This document shows positions 8,139 to 17,024 of a stretch of 51,846 nucleotides of DNA, in pieces (position 1 is the first letter of the stretch; every line of letters starts with the position of its first letter). The DNA lies in NCBI RefSeq assembly GCF_001552555.1, contig NZ_BCRK01000021.1, positions 1-51,846 of the forward strand, written 5' to 3'. A model generated the notes under the pieces. That model was given only the letters and a program-made list of their open reading frames with translations. It did no database searches and was not told the origin of the DNA. The position numbers and the translations under genes are program-made. The DNA is from Nocardiopsis trehalosi NBRC 14201. Its GTDB lineage: Bacteria > Actinomycetota > Actinomycetes > Streptosporangiales > Streptosporangiaceae.

Positions 8139-8741
8139 CCGGCCGACGGCGGCCGTGAGCGCGACCGCCCGGGTGCCGTCCCGGGCCCGTGGCCGACCGG
8201 CCGCGTCGCGGCCCTGAGTGGTGTTTCCTGATCATCCCGGGCTCGCGACCACGCCCCCACCGTGCGCTGCTCCGCGGCTTCGCATAGCAGGGCCCGAACG
8301 GCGCTCGCGGCGCCGATCGGCTCGAACGGCCAGACCGGGACGGATCTCGCGGATCGGCTTGCGAGCGTCCAGAGCCCCCGCTGTGCCGACCCGAGAAGCA
8401 GGCACGGTAGGGGAGAGGCCGCTCGCTGATCCGGAAGCATCCGAAAACCCTCCCAAGGGCGGCGGCGCGCGGCGTCACAGCCCCGTCCGACCGCCCGCCC
8501 CGGCGTTCTCCGCGGAGCCGCCTTCGCACGGCATGCCCGTTCGACGGGACGGTCCGGGCGGCCGCCTGCGGCGCGCCGGCGCGGGGCCGAGCCGGCGCAC
8601 CCGTCCCTGCCGCGTCCGGACCCGGCACCCGTGCCCCGTGCGCGGCGCGGACCTGCCATGTGCGACGCGGGTTCCTCGGTAGGCTTCGGCCCGGACCCGC
8701 ACACCCGTGCGGGGGCACCGGACGACGGCGGGGGGCGTGGC
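8139..8741. other. Non-coding stretch with a candidate repeat or element remnant (about 8215-8480)
   Basis: About 600 bp without a credible gene. From about 8215 to 8480 the sequence looks different: it is less GC-rich, loses the third-position bias in every frame, and contains short self-similar pieces (GATCGGCT twice, TCGCGGATCGGCTTGCGA as a small hairpin). It could be a decayed mobile element or a genome-wide interspersed repeat. TAGGCT at 8681-8686 is a possible promoter box for the following genes. Confidence 0.35.
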
Positions 8742-8945
8742 GTGGCGGGCGAGGACGGCGCGGGGCAGGACGAGGAGGCCGTCGCCGACGGCCTGGTCGA
8801 GCGGACCGTCGAAGGCACCCGCGAACGGCTGGCGGCACTGGACGACCTGGCCGTCCACGAGCACGTCGCCGTCTTCGACGACCTGCACCGCGAACTGTCC
8901 GGGGTGCTCGCCGCCCTCGACCGCGACGAGCCCGGCGCCCGCTGA
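8742..8945 (+). CDS. Small acidic conserved hypothetical protein upstream of tlyA
   Basis: 67 residues from the GTG at 8742. Strongly helical and acidic (TVEGTRERLAALDDLAVHEHVAVFDDLHRELSGVLAALDRD). Small proteins of this kind lie directly before tlyA in several actinomycetes. Function unknown. The start follows a G-rich site (GGGGGCG). An ATG at 8658 would add 28 residues of low-complexity sequence and is less likely. It is probably co-transcribed with tlyA. Confidence 0.65.
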   Translation: MAGEDGAGQDEEAVADGLVERTVEGTRERLAALDDLAVHEHVAVFDDLHRELSGVLAALDRDEPGAR

Positions 8946-9113
8946 CCCGTCGGCGCCCGCCGACCCACCGCCGGCGGCCCCGCCACCCGCTCCGCTGCGC
9001 GGCGCGGGACGCGCCGCGTCCCCATCCCGCCGCGCCGCGCGGGCGGCCCCCGCCCCGGTCGGCGGTATCGTCGCTTGCGCAGGTTTCCCCGCAGATAGGC
9101 GCAGCGCACTCCC

Positions 9114-9914
9114 ATGCCCAAACGCACCCGGCTCGACGCCGAACTCGTCCGCCGCGGCCACGCCCGTTCGCGCGGCCACGCCGCCGAACTGATCGACGGC
9201 GGGTGCGTCCGCGTCGCGGGCGTGCTCGCGACCAAGCCCGCCACCCAGGTCGGCACCGACCAGCCCATCGTCGTGAAGACCCCCGACGACGCGCCCGCCT
9301 ACGTCTCGCGCGGCGCGCACAAGCTCATCGGCGCCCTGGACGCGTTCGGCGTCGACCCCGCCGGCCGCCGCTGCCTGGACGCGGGCGCGTCCACGGGCGG
9401 GTTCACCGACGTGCTGCTGCGGCGCGGTGCCGCGCACGTGGTCGCGGTCGACGTCGGGTACGGGCAGTTGGCGTGGTCGCTGCGCAGCGACGACCGGGTG
9501 ACCGTGCTGGAGCGGTGCAACGTGCGCGAACTCACCCCCGGCCAGGTGGGTGAGCCGCTGCCCGACCTCGTCGTGGGCGACCTGTCGTTCATCTCGCTCA
9601 AGCTGGTGCTGCCCCCGCTGGTGCGCTGCGCCGACCCCGCCGCCGACTTCGCGCTGATGGTCAAGCCCCAGTTCGAGGTGGGCAAGGAGCGGGTGGGCGC
9701 GGGCGGTGTCGTGCGCGACCCGGAGCTGCGCGCCGAGGCCGTGCGCGGCGTCGCCGAGCACGCCCGCACCCTGGGCCTGGGCACCGCCGACGTGACGGCG
9801 AGCCCGCTGCCGGGCCCCTCGGGCAACGTCGAGTACTTCCTGCGGCTGCGCGCCGACGCCGGCCCGCTGCGGGAGGACCGCCTGGCCCGCGCGATCGCCG
9901 AAGGGCCCCGCTGA
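9114..9914 (+). CDS. tlyA: TlyA-family rRNA 2'-O-methyltransferase
   Basis: 266 residues. An N-terminal S4 RNA-binding domain (residues 4-60) is followed by an FtsJ/RrmJ-like methyltransferase. The SAM-binding motif is DAGASTGGF (about 89-97) and the likely catalytic tetrad is K70, D155, K184 and E240. In mycobacteria TlyA methylates 16S and 23S rRNA cytidines and confers capreomycin sensitivity. It is followed by nadK and recN, as in other actinobacteria. The 245-bp gap to nadK holds no gene that I can support. Confidence 0.93.
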   Translation: MPKRTRLDAELVRRGHARSRGHAAELIDGGCVRVAGVLATKPATQVGTDQPIVVKTPDDAPAYVSRGAHKLIGALDAFGVDPAGRRCLDAGASTGGFTDVLLRRGAAHVVAVDVGYGQLAWSLRSDDRVTVLERCNVRELTPGQVGEPLPDLVVGDLSFISLKLVLPPLVRCADPAADFALMVKPQFEVGKERVGAGGVVRDPELRAEAVRGVAEHARTLGLGTADVTASPLPGPSGNVEYFLRLRADAGPLREDRLARAIAEGPR

Positions 9915-10159
9915 CACCGGGCCCCCGTTCCCGGATCGCCCGCCCGGCCGCGCCTGTCCCCGGTGTCGTGTACCGTTCGGCGGCCGGGCGAACCCCGAGG
10001 TCGCGGGCGGGCCCCTGGACACCGCCCCCCGGTGGCGGCAGCGGATAACGTCGACCCGTGCGCGCCGTCCCCCGCGCCGCCTCCGGCTAGAGTGACCCGG
10101 CCGGGTGGGGCCGGGCGGCGCCACCCACGGGTACCCCCAGGCGATGCGAGGAGACGCCC

Positions 10160-11098
10160 ATGACCGGCCCTGGACCGGGCGGCCGCAGTGTGCTGCTGGT
10201 GGCGCACACCGGCCGCTCCGCCGCGCTGCGCAGTATCGAACTGGTGCACCGCAGCCTCACCGACGCCGGGCTGACCGTCAGGATGATCGCCTCGGAGGCC
10301 GACGAGCTGAAGGCCGCGGGGGTCGACCTGCACCCGGTCGAGGTGGTGCGCCCCGACGACGCCGCCTCCGGCGCGGAGCTGGTCATGGTCCTGGGCGGCG
10401 ACGGCACCCTGCTGCGGGCGGCCGAGATCGCCCGCCCGGCCGGGACGCCGCTGCTCGGGGTGAACCTGGGCCACGTGGGCTTCCTGGCCGAGGCCGAGCG
10501 CGAGGACCTGTCGGCGACGGTGCGCAGCGTGGTCGCCCGCGACTACGAGGTCGAGGAGCGCATGACCCTCGACGTGGCGGTGTACAACGACGGCCGCAAC
10601 GGCACCGGCCCGCCGGTCCGCACCTGGGCGCTGAACGAGGCCACCCTGGAGAAGGCGTCGGCGCGCCGCATGCTGGAGATGGTGCTGGAGATCGACGGCC
10701 GGCCCCTGTCGCGCTGGGGCTGCGACGGTGTGGTGTGCGCCACCCCCACCGGGTCGACGGCGCACGCGTTCTCGGCGGGCGGTCCGATCGTGTGGCCGGA
10801 GGTGGCGGCGCTGCTGGTCGTGCCCATAAGCGCGCACGCCCTGTTCGCGCGGCCGATCGTGGTCTCGCCCGATTCCACGATCGCCCTGGAGGTGCTGCCC
10901 GAGACGACCGCGGGCGTGCTCTGGTGCGACGGACGCCGTAAGGTCGAATTGCCCGCCGGGGCGCGGATCGAGGTGACGTGCGGCGAAGTGCCGGTGCGCC
11001 TCGCGCGGCTCCAGCGGGCGCCGTTCACCGACCGGCTGGTCGCCAAGTTCGCCCTGCCCGTGGCGGGGTGGAGGGGCCGCGCCGAGCACGATCTGTGA
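10160..11098 (+). CDS. nadK: NAD kinase
   Basis: 312 residues. It phosphorylates NAD to NADP in the cytosol. The diagnostic motifs are GGDGTLLRAAE (79-89), NLGHVGFLAE, and the C-terminal CATPTGSTAHAFSAGGPIV. The ATG at 10160 has a GAGGAG site. It is in the tlyA-nadK-recN order with recN 74 bp downstream, and the genes are probably co-transcribed. Confidence 0.95.
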   Translation: MTGPGPGGRSVLLVAHTGRSAALRSIELVHRSLTDAGLTVRMIASEADELKAAGVDLHPVEVVRPDDAASGAELVMVLGGDGTLLRAAEIARPAGTPLLGVNLGHVGFLAEAEREDLSATVRSVVARDYEVEERMTLDVAVYNDGRNGTGPPVRTWALNEATLEKASARRMLEMVLEIDGRPLSRWGCDGVVCATPTGSTAHAFSAGGPIVWPEVAALLVVPISAHALFARPIVVSPDSTIALEVLPETTAGVLWCDGRRKVELPAGARIEVTCGEVPVRLARLQRAPFTDRLVAKFALPVAGWRGRAEHDL

Positions 11099-11172
11099 GT
11101 GAACGGCGGGGGGCCGGGCAGGCGTCCCGCGTCCGAGCGGTACACCCACTGGTGGGAGCAGGAGAGGATTCG

Positions 11173-12873
11173 GTGCTCGAAGAAGTCCGCATCCAGGGCC
11201 TTGGCGTCATCGACGACGCCGTTCTGGAGCTGTCCCCCGGGTTCACCGTCGTCACGGGCGAGACCGGGGCCGGGAAGACCATGGTGGTGACCGGGCTGGG
11301 TCTGCTCTTCGGCGGGCGCGCCGACCCGCAGCGCGTGCGGCCGGGCGCCGACCGCGCCGTGGTGGAGGGCCGGCTGTCGGTGCCCGCCGAGGGCCGGGTC
11401 GCCGACCGGGTGACCGAGGCGGGCGGCGAGCTGGACGACGGCGTCCTCATCATCACCCGCGCCGTGTCGGCCGAGGGCCGGTCGCGGGCGACCCTGGGCG
11501 GCCGGTCGGCGCCGGTGAGCGTGCTGGCCTACCTCGCCGACGACCTGGTGGCCGTGCACGGCCAGTCCGACCAGCAGCGGCTGCTGCGCCCCGAGCGGCA
11601 GCGGGCCGCGCTCGACCGGTACGCGGGCGACCGGCTGGCCCGCACCCTGAACTCCTACGCGGCCGTCTACCGCCGGCACCGCGAGGTCGCCGCCGAGCTG
11701 GACGAGCTGACCACCCGGGCGCGCGAACGCGCCCAGGAGGCCGACATGCTGCGGTTCGGCGCCGAGGAGATCGCCGAGGCGCAGCCCCGCCCCGGTGAGG
11801 ACGCCGAACTCCTCGCCGAGGAGGCCCGGCTGGCGCACGCCGACGCGCTGCGCGTCGCCGCCACCACCGCCCACGAGGCGCTGACCGGCGACCCCGCCGC
11901 CGAGGTGCAGGCCGACGTGGTGGGCCTGCTCGCGGCCGCCCGCGGGGCGCTGGCCGCGGTGCGCGAGCACGACGCCGCGCTGGCGTCGGTGGCCGACCGG
12001 CTGGAGGAGGTCGGCTACGTCCTCAGCGACGCCGCCACCGAGCTGGCGTCCTACGCCGAGTCGGTCGAGTCCGACCCGGGGCGGCTCGCCGCCGTGCAGG
12101 AGCGCCGCTCCCTGCTCACCCAGCTCTCCCGCAAGTACGGCGCGACGACCGACGACGTGCTGGCGTGGGCCGAGGACGCCGCCAAGCGGCTGGCCGACCT
12201 GGAGGGCGACGACGACCGCATCGACGCGCTGCGCGCCGAGGAGGCCGAGCTCGCCGAGCGGCTGACCGGCCTGGCCGACGAGCTGACCGCCGTGCGCACC
12301 GCCGCCGCCGAGGCGTTCGGGGCCGCGGTCACCGAGGAGCTGACCGCGCTGGCCATGCCGCACGCGCGGGTCGCGGTCAAGATCACCACGGGCACCGAGT
12401 TCGGCCCGCACGGCCGCGACGACATCGAGGTGCTGCTGGCCCCGCACCCCAGCGCCCCGCCGCTGGCCCTGCACAAGGGGGCGTCCGGCGGTGAGCTGTC
12501 GCGTGTGATGCTGGCCATCGAGGTGGTGTTCGCCGGCGCCGACCCGGTGCCCACGTTCGTGTTCGACGAGGTCGACGCGGGGGTGGGCGGCAAGGCGGCG
12601 GTCGAGATCGGCCGCCGGCTGGCGCGGCTGGCCCGCCGCGCCCAGGTCATCGTCGTCACGCACCTGCCGCAGGTGGCGGCGTTCGCCGACAACCACCTGG
12701 TGATCGAGAAGTCCAACGACGGCACGGTCACCGAGAGCGGGGTGACCCGGCTGGACCGCGGCGGCCGCACCCGGGAGCTGTCGCGCATGCTCGCCGGGCT
12801 GGAGGACTCCGAGCTGGGCCGGGCGCACGCCGAGGAGCTGCTGACGATCGCGGCCGCCGACCGCGCCCGCTGA
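11173..12873 (+). CDS. recN: DNA repair protein RecN
   Basis: 566 residues from the GTG at 11173 (site GGAGAGG). SMC-like architecture: Walker A GETGAGKT (29-36), a long coiled coil with the RecN feature GQSDQQRLLRPERQR near the first arm, the signature ASGGELSRVMLAIE (about 437-450), and Walker B FVFDEVDAGVGG (about 461-472). It acts at double-strand breaks with RecA. No LexA-box-like sequence is visible directly upstream, so SOS control, if any, would come from a distal promoter. Confidence 0.95.
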   Translation: MLEEVRIQGLGVIDDAVLELSPGFTVVTGETGAGKTMVVTGLGLLFGGRADPQRVRPGADRAVVEGRLSVPAEGRVADRVTEAGGELDDGVLIITRAVSAEGRSRATLGGRSAPVSVLAYLADDLVAVHGQSDQQRLLRPERQRAALDRYAGDRLARTLNSYAAVYRRHREVAAELDELTTRARERAQEADMLRFGAEEIAEAQPRPGEDAELLAEEARLAHADALRVAATTAHEALTGDPAAEVQADVVGLLAAARGALAAVREHDAALASVADRLEEVGYVLSDAATELASYAESVESDPGRLAAVQERRSLLTQLSRKYGATTDDVLAWAEDAAKRLADLEGDDDRIDALRAEEAELAERLTGLADELTAVRTAAAEAFGAAVTEELTALAMPHARVAVKITTGTEFGPHGRDDIEVLLAPHPSAPPLALHKGASGGELSRVMLAIEVVFAGADPVPTFVFDEVDAGVGGKAAVEIGRRLARLARRAQVIVVTHLPQVAAFADNHLVIEKSNDGTVTESGVTRLDRGGRTRELSRMLAGLEDSELGRAHAEELLTIAAADRAR

Positions 12874-12953
12874 CCCTCCACGCGGGCCGCCCGCGTCGCC
12901 GCAGGTCACGATGGGGGCGTGTGCCCCGGAACGCCGGAAAACGGTGTCACCGG

Positions 12954-12984
12954 GTGAACACGCCGTGTACTCGCGCGCTATAAC
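12954..12984 (+). promoter_or_regulatory. Candidate promoter of the steA operon
   Basis: TATAAC at 12979-12984 with GTGAAC 19 nt upstream at 12954-12959. A near-perfect hairpin, GTGTCACC / GGTGAACAC, overlaps the -35 area. A second option is CAGTAT (13005-13010), 7 nt before the ATG at 13018, which would give a leaderless mRNA. Confidence 0.35.
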
Positions 12985-13017
12985 GGTGGCGCGGACCCGC
13001 GTGGCAGTATGCGAGCA

Positions 13018-14223
13018 ATGAAGGTCCCGACGGCGCTCGGCGCCCGAATCCCCAGAATCCGCCGGGCGCGCCCCGACGGTTCCGCCGGTATCACCGGACC
13101 CGTCCGGTCGGACCGCCGGACCAAGAACCTCACCAAGCGGCTGCGCCCCGGCGACATCGCGGTCATCGACCACGTCGACCTCGACCGGGTGAGCGCCGAG
13201 GCGCTGGTCGAGTGCGGCGTCGCCGCCGTGCTCAACGTCGCCACCAGCATCAGCGGGCGCTACCCCAACCTCGGCCCGCAGCTCCTCGTCGAGGCGGGCA
13301 TCCCGCTCGTCGACGACGTCGACCCCGAGGTCTTCTCGCGGGTCCGCGACGGCGAACCGGTGCGCCTGGAGGGCGGGGTGCTCTACCGCGGGTCGGCCGT
13401 GGTCGCCACCGGGGCCGTGCAGGACGTCGCGTCGGTCGAGGCCGCCATGGCCGAGGCCCGCGCCGGGCTGTCCGTGCAGTTGGAGGCGTTCGCCGCCAAC
13501 ACCATGGAGTACCTGCGCCGCGAGCGCGCCCTGCTGCTCGACGGGGTCGGGGTCCCCGACATCGACACCCGCATGGAGGGCCGGCACGCGCTGATCGTCG
13601 TGCGCGGCTACCACTACCGCGAGGACATCGCCGCCCTGCGATCCTACATCCGCGAGTACCGCCCCATCATGATCGGGGTCGACGGGGGCGCCGACGCGCT
13701 CCTGGAGGCCGGGTACCGGCCCGACATCATCGTCGGCGACTTCGACTCGGTGTCCGACCACGCGCTGACCAGCGGCGCCGAACTCGTGGTGCACGCCTAC
13801 CGCGACGGCCGCGCGCCCGGCCTCAAGCGGGTCCACGACCTCGGCCACCAGGCCGTGGTGTTCCCGGCCACGGGCACCAGCGAGGACGTCGCGATGATGC
13901 TGGCCGACGACTCCGGGGCGGCGCTGATCGTCGCCGTCGGCACGCACGCCACCCTGGAGGAGTTCCTCGACAAGGGGCGCGCCGGCATGGCCAGCACGTT
14001 CCTCACCCGGCTGCGGGTCGGCGGCAAGCTCGTCGACGCCAAGGGGGTCAGCCGCCTGTACCGCAGCCGCATCTCGCCCTGGACGCTGCTGGCGCTCGTG
14101 GCGGCCTCTCTGCTCACCATCCTGGTCGCGGCCTACAGCTCCCCGGCGGGGCAGGTGTACATCACCTTCCTGGCGGTGCGGTGGGACGCGTTCCTCTACT
14201 GGCTCACGGGGTTGTTCACGTGA
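13018..14223 (+). CDS. steA: Septation / cytokinetic-ring protein SteA
   Basis: 401 residues (an ATG at 13009 would add three). The N-terminal part contains GITGPVRSDRRTKNLTKRL. A thiamine-pyrophosphokinase-like domain carries IGVDGGADALLEAGYRPDII followed by VGDFDSV (about 218-246). A single membrane helix lies near 356-380, followed by a short Trp-rich end. In Corynebacterium SteA works with SteB in cell separation after division. The stop codon overlaps the steB start (GTGA), so the two are translationally coupled. What nucleotide or sugar phosphate the TPK-like fold binds is not known. Confidence 0.9.
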   Translation: MKVPTALGARIPRIRRARPDGSAGITGPVRSDRRTKNLTKRLRPGDIAVIDHVDLDRVSAEALVECGVAAVLNVATSISGRYPNLGPQLLVEAGIPLVDDVDPEVFSRVRDGEPVRLEGGVLYRGSAVVATGAVQDVASVEAAMAEARAGLSVQLEAFAANTMEYLRRERALLLDGVGVPDIDTRMEGRHALIVVRGYHYREDIAALRSYIREYRPIMIGVDGGADALLEAGYRPDIIVGDFDSVSDHALTSGAELVVHAYRDGRAPGLKRVHDLGHQAVVFPATGTSEDVAMMLADDSGAALIVAVGTHATLEEFLDKGRAGMASTFLTRLRVGGKLVDAKGVSRLYRSRISPWTLLALVAASLLTILVAAYSSPAGQVYITFLAVRWDAFLYWLTGLFT

Positions 14224-15350
14224 TCGACTTCCGCTACCACCTGGTCTCCATCGTCGCCGTGTTCCTCGCGCTCACGGTCGGCATCGTGCTCGGCACCACC
14301 ATGCTCCAGGACCCGCTGCTCAACACGCTGCAGTCGGAGACCTCCGACCTGCGCGAGGAGAGCGAGGAGCTGCGCGGTGAGAAGGACGTGGTCGACCGCT
14401 ACAGCGCGGGCGGCGACCAGCTCGCCGCGGCGTTCTCCGACGACATCCTCGCCGACCGCCTCGCCGGGGTGCGGGTGGTGGTTCTGGAGTCGCCGGGGGT
14501 CGACGAGGAGCTGCGCAACGGCGTCGTCGCCCGCATCGAGCAGGCCGGCGGCACCGTCCCGGGCCGGGTGGCGTTCACCGAGAAGTACATCGACCCCGAC
14601 CAGGCGACGTTCGTCAACGAGCTGACCGACCAGCTCGCCGCGGGCGCCGACCTGCCGCGCGGCGGCGCGCACGAGCGCGCCGGCGCCGAACTGGCGCGGG
14701 CGGTGATCGACCCCGGCACCGGCGGCGAGGACCCCGCCGCCGAGGACGCCACCGGGTTCGACGCCTCGGCCGTCCTCGCCGGGTTCACCGAGGCCGGTCT
14801 GGTGGCGGTGCAGGGCGACCCCGCCGAGCAGGGCGACATCGGCGTCGTCCTCGCACCCGGCACGGTGTTCGCCACCACCGGCGGCTCGCCCGAACCGCAG
14901 GACGGCACGGACTCCCCGGGCAACGACGCCATGCTCGCCCTCACCCGCGCGCTGCACGACGCCGTCGGCGGCGCCGTCCTCGTCGGCGACACCGGCGCGC
15001 TCGGCGCGGGCGGCATCCTCGCCGAGGCGCGGGCCGCCGAGGAGCCGTTCAGCACGGTCGACAGCGCGGGGCGCACCGCCGGCGACGTCGCCACGGTCCT
15101 CGCGGTCGCCGCCGCCACCGAGAGCCGCGCCGGCGACTACGGCATCGGCGAGGGCGTCGACGGCTTCCTGCCCGACCCGCTGCCCGGTGTGCGCGAGAGC
15201 GGCGCCGACCCGCAGGACCGGCGCAGCCCGCCCCACGGCGACGGCGCCGAGGACGGTGGCGACGGTTCCGGTGCCGACCCCGCCGGCGACGACGCCGGCG
15301 TCGGCCCCGCCGACCGGCCCGTGCGCGACGTCGAGACCGGCAAGGGCTGA
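14220..15350 (+). CDS. steB: SteB / MctB-family membrane-anchored protein
   Basis: 376 residues. It starts IDFRYHLVSIVAVFLALTVGI, a signal-anchor helix at residues 6-27, followed by a coiled coil (about 33-60: LQSETSDLREESEELRGEKD) and a mixed extracytoplasmic domain. The C-terminal ~50 residues are an Asp/Gly/Ala-rich tail. The family is often annotated 'copper transporter' after mycobacterial MctB, but the steA neighbour and gene overlap point to the SteA-SteB division pair. The GTG at 14220 shares four bases with the steA stop. Confidence 0.88.
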   Translation: MIDFRYHLVSIVAVFLALTVGIVLGTTMLQDPLLNTLQSETSDLREESEELRGEKDVVDRYSAGGDQLAAAFSDDILADRLAGVRVVVLESPGVDEELRNGVVARIEQAGGTVPGRVAFTEKYIDPDQATFVNELTDQLAAGADLPRGGAHERAGAELARAVIDPGTGGEDPAAEDATGFDASAVLAGFTEAGLVAVQGDPAEQGDIGVVLAPGTVFATTGGSPEPQDGTDSPGNDAMLALTRALHDAVGGAVLVGDTGALGAGGILAEARAAEEPFSTVDSAGRTAGDVATVLAVAAATESRAGDYGIGEGVDGFLPDPLPGVRESGADPQDRRSPPHGDGAEDGGDGSGADPAGDDAGVGPADRPVRDVETGKG

Positions 15351-15412
15351 GTCCCGCCGCGCCGCCGTCAGCGGCGCGCCCGGGTCCAGGAGAGAAGGAA
15401 GGCGACACCCCC

Positions 15413-16408
15413 ATGACCGTCCGCCCGTCCGGTACCGCCCGCCGCGCGCGGCGCCTGCGCGCCGCTGGGGCCGCCGCACTCCTCGGAGCGGCCTGCGCCC
15501 GGGGCGCCTACGCCACGCTGTTGGGGCCCCGCCGGCGCGACCGCGTCGACGGCGACGTGTTCCGCACCGCCGAGCACTCCCGCGACGTCTGGCAGCGGAC
15601 CAACTTCCGCGGCGAGCAGGTCACCCTCGTGGAGGGGCCCGCGGTCACCGCGGGTATCTGCGCGGGGGTGGCGCTGGCGCCGGGCGTGCCCGAGCGGTGG
15701 CGCGCGGCCGCCCTGGTCGCGGTGGCCGGGGCAGGGGCGTTCGGCGCCTACGACGACCTGTCCGGAACCGCCGGCGCGCGGGGGTTCCGCGGCCACCTGG
15801 CGGCGCTGCGCCGGGGCACCGTCACCACGGGCGCGGTCAAGATCGCCGGGATCGGCGCGTCCGGGGTGGCCGCCGCGGCGCTCGCCGGACGCCGCCCGCT
15901 CGACGCCCTCCTCGACGGGGCGCTCATCGCGGGCGCGGCCAACCTGATGAACCTGTTCGACCTGCGGCCCGGCCGGGCCGCCAAGGTGGCGCTGGCGGCG
16001 GGCGCGCCGGCGCTGGCGGGGCCGGCGCCGGGCATCGCCGGGGCCGCGCTCGGCGCGGCCGCCGCGCTGCTCCCGGAGGACCTGGACGAGCGGGCCATGC
16101 TCGGCGACGCGGGCGCGAACGCGCTGGGCGCCGCCCTGGGCACGGCCGCCGCCGCGTCCCTGCCCCGCCGGGCCCGCCTGGGCGTGCTCGGCGCCGTCGC
16201 CGGGCTCACCCTGGCCAGCGAGTTCGTCAGCTTCGGCCGGGTCATCGCGGCCACCCCGCCGCTGCGCCGCCTCGATGAGCTGGGCCGGCGCCGCGACGCC
16301 GCGCCCGCCCCGGGGCCCGTCCCCGCGCACGCCCCGATGCCCCAACCGCCGCCCGCGCGGGTGGTCGTGCCCGCGCAGGCCGGCCCGCCGGCCCGCGACC
16401 GTACCTGA
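15413..16408 (+). CDS. MraY/WecA-like polyprenyl-phosphate sugar-1-phosphate transferase
   Basis: 331 residues, multi-pass membrane protein. The family acidic motifs are visible: AYDDLSG (112-118), NLMNLFDLRPGRA (177-189) and MLGDAGANALG (229-239). These match the FDD, NxxNxxDG and GD-G elements of polyprenyl-phosphate GlcNAc/MurNAc transferases. It would load a sugar phosphate on undecaprenyl or decaprenyl phosphate at the inner face of the membrane. It is shorter and more diverged than true MraY, so a paralogue with its own substrate is likely. The last ~45 residues are Pro-rich. A clear GGAGAGAAGGAAGG site precedes the ATG. Confidence 0.82.
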   Translation: MTVRPSGTARRARRLRAAGAAALLGAACARGAYATLLGPRRRDRVDGDVFRTAEHSRDVWQRTNFRGEQVTLVEGPAVTAGICAGVALAPGVPERWRAAALVAVAGAGAFGAYDDLSGTAGARGFRGHLAALRRGTVTTGAVKIAGIGASGVAAAALAGRRPLDALLDGALIAGAANLMNLFDLRPGRAAKVALAAGAPALAGPAPGIAGAALGAAAALLPEDLDERAMLGDAGANALGAALGTAAAASLPRRARLGVLGAVAGLTLASEFVSFGRVIAATPPLRRLDELGRRRDAAPAPGPVPAHAPMPQPPPARVVVPAQAGPPARDRT

Positions 16409-17024
16409 CCGGACCCATGCCCCCACCCCCACGCCCGGCCCCCGGAGCCGCGCCCCGCCGCGCGCACGCCGCCCCGTGCGCGTTCCGCAGCGGGGCGGGC
16501 GCCGACGTCCGGCGTCCCGCTGTTCCGGGTCCGCCCGGCCGCGCGCGTGGGGGGCGGCCATACGAGGACGCCCGCGCTCTCGTCGTCCCGTGGGTGTTCC
16601 GCAGCGGGGCGGGTGCGGACGTCCGGCGCCCCGCTGTTCCGAACCCTCCTGGCCGCGCGCGTGCGGGGCGGCCCGTGTGGGCCGTCGCGGCCGCGGCCGC
16701 ATGCCACGGCGGCGCGCGTGCGGCGTTCCGGTGGACGCGGCCCGGCTCCGCCGCCCACAGCGTCCGGGCCGGCGGGAACGCCCGCTCCGCCGTCCGGCCG
16801 GTCGCGGTATCCGGTCCGCCGGACGCCCGGCGCCGGCGGCGCCGGTCCGCCGCGCTGCGGCGCCACCCGGCCACGCCGGCCGGCCCGGTGCCGCGCGGAC
16901 CGGTCGGCGGGGCGCGGCCGCTCCCACCGGCACCGAACGGACCTCCGGTGCGATCCGCCGCCCGGCGCCGGGCGGCCGTCGCCGCGCCTCGGTGCGCGGA
17001 GGGCCGGTGGCGGGGGGCGGGGTG
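16409..17024. other. Non-coding gap holding a tandem duplication before the MurJ-like gene
   Basis: 616 bp between the MraY-like gene and the MurJ-like GTG start. A frame is open through much of it, but it is extremely Arg/Pro/Ala-rich and unlike any MurJ N terminus, so I do not include it in the gene. It contains the 78-bp direct repeat pair and a diverged partial copy near 16730. Confidence 0.5.
16482..16673. repeat. Two direct repeat copies, 78 bp each, spaced 114 bp
   Basis: Copies at 16482-16559 and 16596-16673 agree at 69 of 78 positions by my count. Both run from GTTCCGCAGCGGGGCGGG to GGGGCGGCC. The offset of 114 bp is a multiple of three. The unit may be an interspersed intergenic repeat that has been duplicated here. 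Confidence 0.75.

Noticed and set aside
8218-8682. Open frame of about 150 codons over the odd non-coding block
   Set aside because: No codon bias, no binding site, Arg/Pro/Ala-rich and no motif. Treated as non-coding.
10543-13947. 1100-codon minus-strand open frame over nadK, recN and steA
   Set aside because: Antisense to three well-supported genes, no binding site and no recognisable domain.
14220-15350. Annotation of this protein as a copper transporter
   Set aside because: It has one signal-anchor helix and a coiled coil, no metal-binding motif, and is coupled to steA. The MctB name is a family label only.
16275-17024. N-terminal extension of the MurJ-like protein
   Set aside because: The frame is open but Arg/Pro-rich, covers the direct repeats, and does not resemble a flippase N terminus. 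The GTG at 17025 with a G-rich site fits the family.
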